A stretch of 38,243 nucleotides of DNA from Verrucomicrobiota bacterium (GTDB lineage: Bacteria; Verrucomicrobiota; Verrucomicrobiia; Palsa-1439). The stretch spans positions 1-38,243 of the forward strand of contig VHCW01000043.1 of NCBI GenBank assembly GCA_016871575.1, written 5' to 3'. The notes below the pieces were generated by a model that saw only the letters and a list, made by a program, of their open reading frames with translations, had not been told where the DNA came from and searched no databases. Within the stretch, counting starts at the first letter, position 1, and each line of letters begins with the position of its first letter. Below are positions 1 to 8,107 of this stretch, in pieces. The translations under genes and the position numbers were made by a program.

Positions 1-1392
1 CTGCTCCACCCGGCCACGCCACTGGTGCACGCGGGATTCCAAGTGAAGATCGTTGACCAGTTCGCCGATCCCGATTGGGAACGGAAGTTTGAGGAGGCGT
101 TGCGCGAGAAGCCGGTCTGTTTCGGCGTCTCGTGCATGACGGGACCGCAGATCATCCGCGCCCTCGCTGCGTGCAAAGCGGTCAAGGAGCGTTACCCGGA
201 TGTGCCGACCGTCTGGGGCGGCATTCATCCGACCATCCTGCCGGAGCAGACGCTAAAGCACCCCTTGGTGGACATCGTTGTGATCGGCGAAGGCGAAGCC
301 ACGCTGCTGGAACTGGTCAAGGCGCTTGCCAACGTCAACTCGCTGCAAGGAATCGCCGGGATCGGCTACCGCGAGAACGGCAGCATCCGATTGAACGAGG
401 CGCGCCCTTTTGTGGACATGAACGCCCAGCCGCCGCTGGCCTACGATCTCGTTGACATCAACCTCTACCGGCGAAAGATTTTCAAGTCAGACCACGTGAG
501 TTTCTGTTCGAGTCGCGGTTGTCCGTTTCGATGCGGGTTCTGTTACGACAACGTCGTGCACAAGCGGAAATGGCGCGCCATGCAGCCGGAGCGGGTGGTC
601 GAGGAGTTGAAACGGCTCATGCGCGACTACGGCATCCACGGGTTCAATTTCACCGACGACAATCTGTTTACCAACCTCGACCACGCACACCGGCTCATGG
701 CACTGATCGCGCGCGCCGACATGAAGATCAGAATTGGCAAGCTCCACATCCGGATTGATTCTATTCGCAAAATGGACAACGAGTTTCTTGACCTTCTCGC
801 CCGCGTCGGCGTCGAGCGGCTGACCACCGGCGTCGAATCCGGCAAGCAGCGAGTCCTTGACCTCATCGAGAAAAACCTCAACGTCGAGCACGTTCTGGAA
901 GTCTCTCGCAGACTCGTCGGCCGGCCGTTTTTGCCCGTGTACCTGTTCATGATGGGGCTGCCGACGGAAACGCCCGACGAATTGGCGCAGAGCATCCGTC
1001 TGGCCGAGCAACTTCTCGACGAGAACCCGAAAGCAGCCAAGAGTTTCAACGTCTACACGCCGTATCCAGGAACATCGCTGTATCAGCTTGCTGTCAAGAT
1101 GGGACTGAAAGAACCGCAGCGTCTCGAAGACTGGTCGCCGCTGAACTACCGGCACGTTCCCAAGGATGCGCCATGGATTGTTCCCGAAACGAAGAAACTC
1201 ATTGCTGGGCTTGACTTCCCGCTGATGTTTCTCGGCACGAATTTCCAGTACAAGAAAGTTCACCCGCTCGTCAACGGACTGGGCAAACTCTATCTTCCCG
1301 TGGCACAATATCGCGTCAGGAACATGGACGCCCGTTTTCCCATTGAAACCAAGCTGGTCAGGGCGCTCGGCTTGTTCGGCCGCGAGGACTAG
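1..1392 (+). CDS. B12-binding-type radical SAM protein (5' end outside window)
   Basis: The frame is open from base 1, and the residues before the first GTG (base 25) still look like coding sequence of this family, so the true start lies upstream; 463 residues are visible. The N-terminal part resembles a cobalamin-binding Rossmann domain (GGIHPT, then GEGEAT). The radical SAM domain follows, with the cluster motif CPFRCGFC (C-x3-C-x2-C, first Cys codon at base 520), which binds the 4Fe-4S cluster that cleaves S-adenosylmethionine. A later GVESG stretch and a C-terminal segment typical of BchE-like proteins complete the layout. Members methylate or rearrange unactivated carbons in lipids, pigments and natural products; the substrate here cannot be read. 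The next gene starts 4 bases after the stop, so the two are probably co-transcribed. Confidence 0.85.
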   Translation: MLHPATPLVHAGFQVKIVDQFADPDWERKFEEALREKPVCFGVSCMTGPQIIRALAACKAVKERYPDVPTVWGGIHPTILPEQTLKHPLVDIVVIGEGEATLLELVKALANVNSLQGIAGIGYRENGSIRLNEARPFVDMNAQPPLAYDLVDINLYRRKIFKSDHVSFCSSRGCPFRCGFCYDNVVHKRKWRAMQPERVVEELKRLMRDYGIHGFNFTDDNLFTNLDHAHRLMALIARADMKIRIGKLHIRIDSIRKMDNEFLDLLARVGVERLTTGVESGKQRVLDLIEKNLNVEHVLEVSRRLVGRPFLPVYLFMMGLPTETPDELAQSIRLAEQLLDENPKAAKSFNVYTPYPGTSLYQLAVKMGLKEPQRLEDWSPLNYRHVPKDAPWIVPETKKLIAGLDFPLMFLGTNFQYKKVHPLVNGLGKLYLPVAQYRVRNMDARFPIETKLVRALGLFGRED

Positions 1393-1396
1393 ACGG

Positions 1397-2560
1397 ATGG
1401 ACATCATCACCGTCAAACCGCGCAACGAAGTGCTCGGCTACGTTGCTGTTGACTCCACCATCGCCGGCCGCTGCTGCGGCGGACTGCGGATGTTGCCGGA
1501 TATTACGGAGACCGAGATGGCCGGGTTGGCGCGGGCCATGACCTTGAAATACGGTTGGCTTTCGATGCCACAAGGCGGCGCGAAAGCTGGCGTGCGGGGC
1601 GATCCCGAAGCACCACCCGAACTCCGCCGCGAACGGCTGCTCGCCTTCGGACGCGAGATCGCGCCGATGTTGCGCAGCCGCCGCTACGCGCCGCACCCGG
1701 ACATGGGCACCAACAACACCGACATCCGCGCCCTGCTCGAAACTGCCGGCGTCACCGTCAAACACCGCGAACTGCGCGTCGAGGCTTCCGGCTATTACAC
1801 CGCATTGACGGTGATGGCCGGCATCAAACAGGGCGCCCGGCACATCGGGCTGGACTTGTCCCGCGTCAGCGTCGCGATTGAAGGATTCGGGAAAGTCGGC
1901 GGCTCACTCGGCGGCCTGCTGGCGGCGGCACAGGTGCGCGTCGTGGCCGTCTCGACATCGCGCGGCGCGCTCTACAATCCGCGCGGCCTCGACATGAAAA
2001 AATTGTGCGCTCAAACCGGCAGCGATTTCGTCGAGCGATACCGCGACGCCGAACATTTGGATCGCGCCGCGCTGCTCGAACTGCCCGTGGACGTGCTCTG
2101 CCCGTGCGCCCGCCACGACAGCATTCACGCGGGCAACGCGGCGCGCATCGTGGCCAAGTTGATTTCGCCGGGGGCGAACAACCCGGTCACGACGGAGGCG
2201 GAGCGGATGTTGGAGGCGCGCGGCGTGTTGTGCCTGCCCGATTTCGTGACGAACAGCGGCGGTGTGCTGGGCGGGACGATGGAGTTCGCGATGCAGAGCC
2301 GCGAAACCATCGAGCGGTTCGTGGACCAGCAGATTGGCGCTCGCGTTGCTCGGTTGCTGGGGCAATCCGAGTCGCCGCGCGACCTCGCCGAGCGCGACGC
2401 GCGCGCCCGGTTCGCCGCGATGCAGCAGGCTGCTGAGCATCCGACGTGGAAAGGTCGTTTGATGGAGATCGGCTTGGAATGTCACCGGCGCGGCTGGATT
2501 CCGGCCGGATTGATGCGCTGTGCCTCATTATCCTATTTCGAGAAACGGGCTTACGAATAA
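1397..2560 (+). CDS. Glu/Leu/Phe/Val dehydrogenase family protein
   Basis: An amino-acid dehydrogenase of 387 residues that would oxidatively deaminate an amino acid to its keto acid with NAD(P), or run in reverse, in the cytoplasm. Lys51 and Lys63 (in MPQGGAKAGV) have the 12-residue spacing of the substrate-binding and catalytic lysines of glutamate dehydrogenases, and Asp102 in PHPDMGTN fits the catalytic aspartate. The nucleotide-binding domain carries GFGKVGG at 163-169, followed by PDFVTNSGGV. The protein is shorter than typical glutamate dehydrogenases (about 420 residues) and nearer leucine/valine enzymes; substrate choice is not decidable by eye. The ATG at 1397 was chosen because it follows the upstream stop by 4 bases; an in-frame start at 1343 would overlap the radical SAM gene by 50 bases. 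Confidence 0.85.
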   Translation: MDIITVKPRNEVLGYVAVDSTIAGRCCGGLRMLPDITETEMAGLARAMTLKYGWLSMPQGGAKAGVRGDPEAPPELRRERLLAFGREIAPMLRSRRYAPHPDMGTNNTDIRALLETAGVTVKHRELRVEASGYYTALTVMAGIKQGARHIGLDLSRVSVAIEGFGKVGGSLGGLLAAAQVRVVAVSTSRGALYNPRGLDMKKLCAQTGSDFVERYRDAEHLDRAALLELPVDVLCPCARHDSIHAGNAARIVAKLISPGANNPVTTEAERMLEARGVLCLPDFVTNSGGVLGGTMEFAMQSRETIERFVDQQIGARVARLLGQSESPRDLAERDARARFAAMQQAAEHPTWKGRLMEIGLECHRRGWIPAGLMRCASLSYFEKRAYE

Positions 2561-2576
2561 ACGTGAGGTGTTGAAC

Positions 2577-3944
2577 ATGAAACAAATCCCAATTCTTGCC
2601 GTCGTGCTGCTGGCGGCGGCGGTGTCACTTCACGCCGCCGATGTGAACAAACCCAACGTCATTTTCATTGTCACTGACGACCAAGGTTCAGTTGATGCCG
2701 GTTGCTACGGGGCGAAGGACTTGGTCACGTCGGCGATGGACGCACTCGCGGCGCGCGGGGTGCGGTTCACGCAATTCTACTCAGGCGCGCCGGTCTGTTC
2801 GCCGTCGCGCGCGGCGTCGCTCACGGGACGGTATCCGTTGCGGGCAGGATTGCCGAACAACGCCGGCTCGCAGCCCGGCGGCAACGGGATGCCGACCGAG
2901 CAGGTTACGATGGCCGAGATGTTCAAGGCCGCCGGCTACGCCACGGCGCACATCGGCAAATGGCATCTTGGTTATAAGCCGGACCAGATGCCGAACGCGC
3001 AAGGGTTCGATTACTCCTTCGGTCACATGGGCGGGTGCATTGATAATTTCTCGCATTTCTTCTACTGGCAGGGAGCGAATCTCCATGACCTCCATCGCAA
3101 CGGACAGGAGGTCCACTATCCGGGACGGTTTTTCCCCGACCTGATGGTGGAAGAAGCCTCGCGGTTCATGGAACAGAATCGGAAACGCCCGTTCTTCATT
3201 TACTTTGCCCTGAACATGCCGCACTACCCGTATCAGGGCGACGTCAAATGGCTGGAGCGTTACAAGGACCTGCCGTATCCGCGCAATCTCTACGCCGCGT
3301 TTCTCTCCGCGTGCGATGAGCGGATCGGGATGCTCCTGAAGAAACTCGACGGCCTCGGCTTGCGCCAACGGACCATCATCGCCTTCCAATCCGACAACGG
3401 TCACTCCACCGAGGAACGCGCCCACTTCGGCGGCGGCAGCGCGGGACCGTATCGCGGCGCGAAGTTCAGCCTGTTCGAAGGCGGCATCCGCCTCCCCGCA
3501 ATCATCTCATGGCCCGGCCACCTCCCGCAGGGCGAAGCACGGAACCAGATTGTCCACGCCTGTGACTGGATGCCGACCGTTGCCGAACTCGCCGGCGTCA
3601 AACTGCTCAACACCGACATTGACGGCAAGAGCATCGTGCCCGTGATCCGTTCCGCTGCCGCGCCGACGCCGCACAAAGTGTTGCACTGGCATCTTGGCGG
3701 CGGCAAACAACCGCAATGGGCTGTGCGCGAAGGTGACTGGAAACTGATCGGCAACCTCCGGTCACCCGACGGCGACGCCCTCGCCGCTGAAGACAAACGC
3801 TTGTTCCTCTCCAACCTCGTGGCCGACATCTCCGAGAAAACCAATCTCGCCCGCCAACACCCCGACATCGTCGAGCGCCTGACAAAACTCCACACCGATT
3901 GGCTCGCCGCGCAACAAGACGATCCGTCGGCGTCACGACCTTGA
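2577..3944 (+). CDS. Secreted Cys-type sulfatase (arylsulfatase A-like)
   Basis: Hydrolyses a sulfate ester, probably on a glycan, outside the cytoplasm. The 455-residue protein has a signal peptide (MKQIPILAVVLLAAAVSLHA), the metal-binding start NVIFIVTDDQG, and the sulfatase signature CSPSRAASLTGRYP, in which Cys74 would be converted to formylglycine. A second family motif, HIGKWHLGY, and the C-terminal SDNGH segment are also present. The ATG at 2577 is preferred over one at 2520 because it begins a proper signal peptide and follows a purine-rich GTGAGGTG ribosome-binding site. It is the only sulfatase on the plus strand and leads a run of exported carbohydrate-active genes. Substrate is unknown. 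The fold and active site are clear. Confidence 0.93.
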   Translation: MKQIPILAVVLLAAAVSLHAADVNKPNVIFIVTDDQGSVDAGCYGAKDLVTSAMDALAARGVRFTQFYSGAPVCSPSRAASLTGRYPLRAGLPNNAGSQPGGNGMPTEQVTMAEMFKAAGYATAHIGKWHLGYKPDQMPNAQGFDYSFGHMGGCIDNFSHFFYWQGANLHDLHRNGQEVHYPGRFFPDLMVEEASRFMEQNRKRPFFIYFALNMPHYPYQGDVKWLERYKDLPYPRNLYAAFLSACDERIGMLLKKLDGLGLRQRTIIAFQSDNGHSTEERAHFGGGSAGPYRGAKFSLFEGGIRLPAIISWPGHLPQGEARNQIVHACDWMPTVAELAGVKLLNTDIDGKSIVPVIRSAAAPTPHKVLHWHLGGGKQPQWAVREGDWKLIGNLRSPDGDALAAEDKRLFLSNLVADISEKTNLARQHPDIVERLTKLHTDWLAAQQDDPSASRP

Positions 3945-3995
3945 ACCGCTGATTTCCTTCTGGGCAATTCGTTGAATCCATGATGAAATAACGGC

Positions 3996-5537
3996 ATGAA
4001 GAACTCATCTTGTTTTTCCCGCCGGGATTTTCTCAAGCAATCTGCCACTGCCGCTCTTGTCTTGCCGTTGGTGGCGCGCGTTCAGGCTTCCGAGCGCACA
4101 ACTGCAATAGACATCGGCTCGCGTCGTGAGTTGTTCGTGGACGATTTTCTCATCGAGAAACTAGCGGGCAAGGCGGAGTTGCGGCTGCATCATCCGGTGT
4201 CGCAGGAGATCGCGCTGGTGCACGATGCGCCGTGGGAAGGCACGGGCAGCGGCTACCACAGTATCTTCAAGGATGGCAACCTGTACCGGATGTATTACAA
4301 GGCGTGGCATCTCGACGTGCAGCCGCCGGGCAAGGTCAGGACCGATGCGCATCCGCTTTTCTGCTGTTACGCCGAGAGCGACGACGGCATTCATTGGCGC
4401 AAACCGGAACTTGGCCTGCACGAGTTTAACGGCTCCAAGAAGAACAACATCGTCATGGTCCCCGGCAAAGCCGGCTCGGCGGTCGCCGATCCCGGCCATC
4501 CCGCGGTGTTCAAAGACGAAAATCCCAACGCGCCACCCGACGCGCGTTACAAGGCCATCATCCGCTCCAGCAAACCGCGCGGTCTGCTGACGTTCAAATC
4601 TCCCGATGGTATTCACTGGTCGCCGATGAGCGACGGGCCGGTGATCATCGAGGGGGCATTTGATTCACAGAACCTCGCGTTCTGGGATCCCATGCGCCGG
4701 GAGTATCGCGCTTACTGGCGGATTTTCACGAACAAAGTCCGCGCCATCCGTACGGCGACCTCGAAGGATTTCCTGAAATGGGGACCGCACGCTGACCTAA
4801 CCTACGTGGACTCGCCGTCGGAACATCTCTACACGAACCAGATCAAACCGTACCATCGCGCGCCGCACATCTTCATTGGCTTCCCGGCGCGCTATGTCGA
4901 GCGCGGTTGGTCGGACTCGATGCGGGCGTTGCCGGAATTGGAGCATCGCGAGCTGCGCGCGAAAGCCAGCCTGCGCTACGGCACGGCGATCACCGAAGGA
5001 TTGCTCATGGCCAGTCGTGACGGCGTGAAGTTCAAACGCTGGAACGACGCGTTCCTGCGTCCCGGCATTGAGCGCCCGGGCACGTGGAACTACGGCCATC
5101 AATACATCGGCTGGCACATCGTCGAGACCAAGTCGGCGCTCGAAGGCGCGCCGAACGAACTATCGCTTTACGCCAGCGAAAGCTACTGGACCGGCACCAG
5201 CAGCGAACTGCGCCGCTACACGCTGCGTCTCGACGGTTTCGTCTCCGTCAACGCGCCGATGACCGGCGGCGAACTCATCACCAAGCCGCTGACATTCACG
5301 GGCAGCAAGCTCACGCTGAATTTTGCCACCTCAGCCGCCGGCGAGATTCGTGTCGAGATTCAGGATGTGGACGGCAAGCCGTTTCCCGGTTTTGCGCTGG
5401 ACGATTGCAAGCCGATCTTCGGCGACTCTGTCGAGCGCGCGTTGCCGTTTGATGTCAGCAGCCTCGCCGGCAAACCGGTGCGGTTGCGGTTCGTGTTGAA
5501 GGACGCGGACCTGTACGCGATTCGATTTGTTGAGTGA
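3996..5537 (+). CDS. Tat-exported beta-propeller protein, glycosidase-like
   Basis: The 513-residue protein opens with a twin-arginine signal: SRRDFLKQ at residues 8-15, then a hydrophobic stretch ending near VQA, so it should be exported folded. The mature part repeats phrases such as SIFKDGNLYRMYYKAW, CCYAESDDGIHW and FKSPDGIHWSPM, the pattern of five-bladed propellers related to GH32/GH43 enzymes, where each blade carries a D-G-IHW turn. The last roughly 100 residues look like a beta-sandwich domain (GELITKPLTFTGSKL onward). The position between a sulfatase and a sugar-transport fusion suggests polysaccharide breakdown. I cannot pick out a complete catalytic acid/base set, so hydrolase activity is inferred from fold and context only. 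It starts 51 bases after the sulfatase stop. Confidence 0.7.
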   Translation: MKNSSCFSRRDFLKQSATAALVLPLVARVQASERTTAIDIGSRRELFVDDFLIEKLAGKAELRLHHPVSQEIALVHDAPWEGTGSGYHSIFKDGNLYRMYYKAWHLDVQPPGKVRTDAHPLFCCYAESDDGIHWRKPELGLHEFNGSKKNNIVMVPGKAGSAVADPGHPAVFKDENPNAPPDARYKAIIRSSKPRGLLTFKSPDGIHWSPMSDGPVIIEGAFDSQNLAFWDPMRREYRAYWRIFTNKVRAIRTATSKDFLKWGPHADLTYVDSPSEHLYTNQIKPYHRAPHIFIGFPARYVERGWSDSMRALPELEHRELRAKASLRYGTAITEGLLMASRDGVKFKRWNDAFLRPGIERPGTWNYGHQYIGWHIVETKSALEGAPNELSLYASESYWTGTSSELRRYTLRLDGFVSVNAPMTGGELITKPLTFTGSKLTLNFATSAAGEIRVEIQDVDGKPFPGFALDDCKPIFGDSVERALPFDVSSLAGKPVRLRFVLKDADLYAIRFVE

Positions 5538-5543
5538 GCGAAA

Positions 5544-5563
5544 AAGACAAGCTCTTTTGTCTT
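5544..5563 (+). other. Small hairpin before the mutarotase-symporter gene
   Basis: AAGACAA and TTGTCTT form a perfect 7-base inverted repeat around a 6-base loop in the 59-base gap between two co-directional genes. The stem is AT-rich and there is no T-run after it, so a strong terminator is unlikely. It could be an mRNA-processing or stability stem, or chance. Confidence 0.25.
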
Positions 5564-5596
5564 CACCCGGTAGAACGAAAAAGGTAAGGTTGCGTC

Positions 5597-8107
5597 ATGT
5601 TCAGGTGCTTCATCGTTGGCCTTTTGTTGGGTGTGGCTTCTGTCCGTGGCGCCAGTTTGCTCACGTGGAATCAACTCCCGCCGTTGCCGGACAAACTGGG
5701 CGTGGCGGGCGCGTTTGCCGGGGTGAGCGGTGGCGCGCTCATCGTCGCCGGTGGCGCCAACTTCCCTGACCGTTTGCCGTGGGAAGGTGGACAGAAAATC
5801 TGGCACGATACCGCCTACGTCCTGACCGACCCTGCCGGGTCGTGGCGTGTCGCCGGGAAACTGCCGCGTCCATTGGCCTACGGCGTTTCCATCACCGCCA
5901 AGGATGGCCTTGTGTGCATTGGCGGCAGCGATGCTGTTCGACATTACGCCGATGTGTTCCTGCTGAACAGCCACGGTGAAGTGAAACGATTGCCGCCCTT
6001 GCCGCGCCCGGTCGCCAACGCTTGTGGCGCATTGTTGGGCGACACGATTTACATCGCCGGCGGAACGGAAACACCAGACGCGACCAACACGCTGGCGACT
6101 TTTTTTGCGTTTGCCAACAACCAATGGCAGGAACTGCCGCCGTGGCCGGGGCCGGGGCGGATGTTGGCCGCGGCGGGTGTGCAAGCCGGGAATTTCTATT
6201 TGATGGGCGGCGTGGACTTGTCCGCCGGGCCGGATGGCAAGCCGGCGCGCGCGTATCTCAAGGACGCCTACTGCTACAACCCCAAATCCGGCTGGAAACG
6301 CATCGCCGATTTGCCGCACCCGGTGGCGGGCGCTCCGTCGCCGGCACCGGCAACCGGGCAGGCGCATCTGTTGCTGCTCGGCGGCGATGACGGTTCGAAG
6401 GCGGGATTCCAGCCCATCGAGCAACATCCGGGATTCCCGAAGACAATTCTGGCGTATCACGTCATCACCGACACGTGGGCGCCCGTCGGCGGCGTGACGG
6501 CGGCGCACGTCACGGCGCCAACGACGTGGTGGAAAGGCCGCTGCGTGGTGGCCAGCGGCGAAGTGCGGCCCGGTGTGCGTTCACCGGAGATGTGGGCGTT
6601 CACTGCGGCCACCGGCAAGGCCGGATTCGGGTGGTTGAATTACGCAACGTTGGCGATCTATCTGGTGGGCATGGTGTTGTTTGGGTTGTCGTTTGCGAGC
6701 AAGAACAAGACGACCGAGGATTTCTTTCGCGCGTCGCAGCGCGTGCCGTGGTGGGCCGCCGGGCTGAGCATCTTTGCGACGCTGTTGAGTTCGATCACGT
6801 TCATGGCGGTTCCCGCGCAGGCGTACCTCGTGGGATGGAATTTTTTTGTTGCGAATTCGTACCTGTTGCTGACGCCGCTGGTGATTGCGGTCTATCTGCC
6901 GTTTTACCGGAAGCTCAATGTCACCAGCGCCTACGAATATCTGGAGCGGCGGTTCAACGTCGCTACGCGCTTGATCGCCAGTGCGCTATTCATCCTGTTT
7001 CAATGCGGCCGGATCGCCATTGTGCTGTACCTGCCGGCGTTGGCGTTGGCCACGGTCAGCAACCTCGACGTGACCACCTCGATCATCCTGATGGGCGTGA
7101 TGTGCGTCATCTACACGATGTTTGGCGGCATTGAAGCCGTCATCTGGGTGGACGCGGCGCAGACGATTATCCTGATGGGCGGCGCATTGCTGGCGCTGGT
7201 GACAGTGTTGTTGAAGGTCGAGGGCGGACCCGTTGCGATCGTGGCGATTGCCAACGAACACGGCAAATTCTTCCAGACCTTGCCGTGGAGCTGGGATTAC
7301 ACGGTGGGCGCTGCATGGATCATCATCCTTGGCAGCATCTTCATCAATCTGTTTCCGTACACGGCCAGTCAGGACGTGGTGCAACGATATGTCACCACCC
7401 GCGATGAGCGGGGCGCGCGCCGCGCCATTTGGACCAACGCGCTGATGTGTCTGCCGGGACAGGCGTTGTTTTTCGCCATCGGCACGGCGCTGTTCGTCTT
7501 CTACCGCGAACACCCCCAGCGGCTTGATGTCGCCATGCAGAACGACGCGATCTTCCCGTTGTTCATCGTGCGCGAAATGCCGGCCGGCGTGGCCGGCGTG
7601 ATTGTGGCGGCGTTGTTCGCCGCGGCGCAATCCACGTTGTCGAGCAGCCTCAACAGCGTCGCCACGGCTTACGTCACCGATTTTCATCGCCGGTTCCGAC
7701 CGCACGCCACGGACAAGTCCTGCCTCCGTCTCGCGCAAATCCTGACCGGCGTGATCGGCCTGGCCGGGACGGCGGTCGCGCTGATTCTGGCACGCTCGGA
7801 TATCCGGTCGCTCTGGGAAACTTTCCTTTCGGTGATCGGTTTGTTTGGCGGCACGATTTCCGGTCTGTTTGTGCTCGGCCTGTTCAGCCGGCGCGCGCAC
7901 GGGTACGGCGCGCTGGTGGGCGCGCTGCTCAGCGCGGGGTTGGTCTATTGGATTTCGGCAAACAAACTCGCCAGTTTCTGGTGTTACGCCGCCGTCGGCG
8001 TCACCGCCTGCATCGTGCTCGGCTGGTTGGCGAGCTTGCTGTTGCCGGGGCCGCGCACGGCGCCGGACGGAATGACAGTGTACACCATGAGAAAGAACCC
8101 ATCATGA
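5597..8107 (+). CDS. NanM-like mutarotase fused to a sodium:solute symporter
   Basis: One 836-residue reading frame joins two functions. Residues 1-19 are a signal peptide. About 20-340 is a kelch-type propeller of the N-acetylneuraminate epimerase/cyclically permuted mutarotase family (NQLPPLP, ALIVAGGANFP, IYIAGGTE, FYLMGGVD, LLLLGGDD, blade by blade). From Phe344 a solute:sodium symporter begins (FGWLNYATLAIYLVGMVLFG) with many membrane helices, DFFRASQRVPWWAAG, TSAYEYLERRF and the AAQSTLSSSLNS segment. A periplasmic sugar mutarotase would thus hand its product to its own Na+-driven importer; the outward N-terminus known for this transporter family fits that arrangement. The substrate may be a sialic acid or another sugar. 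The start has AAGGTAAGG upstream. The stop overlaps the next gene's start (ATGA). Confidence 0.9.
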   Translation: MFRCFIVGLLLGVASVRGASLLTWNQLPPLPDKLGVAGAFAGVSGGALIVAGGANFPDRLPWEGGQKIWHDTAYVLTDPAGSWRVAGKLPRPLAYGVSITAKDGLVCIGGSDAVRHYADVFLLNSHGEVKRLPPLPRPVANACGALLGDTIYIAGGTETPDATNTLATFFAFANNQWQELPPWPGPGRMLAAAGVQAGNFYLMGGVDLSAGPDGKPARAYLKDAYCYNPKSGWKRIADLPHPVAGAPSPAPATGQAHLLLLGGDDGSKAGFQPIEQHPGFPKTILAYHVITDTWAPVGGVTAAHVTAPTTWWKGRCVVASGEVRPGVRSPEMWAFTAATGKAGFGWLNYATLAIYLVGMVLFGLSFASKNKTTEDFFRASQRVPWWAAGLSIFATLLSSITFMAVPAQAYLVGWNFFVANSYLLLTPLVIAVYLPFYRKLNVTSAYEYLERRFNVATRLIASALFILFQCGRIAIVLYLPALALATVSNLDVTTSIILMGVMCVIYTMFGGIEAVIWVDAAQTIILMGGALLALVTVLLKVEGGPVAIVAIANEHGKFFQTLPWSWDYTVGAAWIIILGSIFINLFPYTASQDVVQRYVTTRDERGARRAIWTNALMCLPGQALFFAIGTALFVFYREHPQRLDVAMQNDAIFPLFIVREMPAGVAGVIVAALFAAAQSTLSSSLNSVATAYVTDFHRRFRPHATDKSCLRLAQILTGVIGLAGTAVALILARSDIRSLWETFLSVIGLFGGTISGLFVLGLFSRRAHGYGALVGALLSAGLVYWISANKLASFWCYAAVGVTACIVLGWLASLLLPGPRTAPDGMTVYTMRKNPS

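Noticed and set aside
487-1425. Minus-strand frame opposite the radical SAM gene
   Set aside because: The sense strand has the C-x3-C-x2-C motif and a B12-type fold; the antisense translation has no recognisable family.
2005-2436. Alternative-frame proteins inside the dehydrogenase gene
   Set aside because: Arg-rich shadow frames without motifs; the dehydrogenase frame has catalytic lysines and a nucleotide-binding motif in order.
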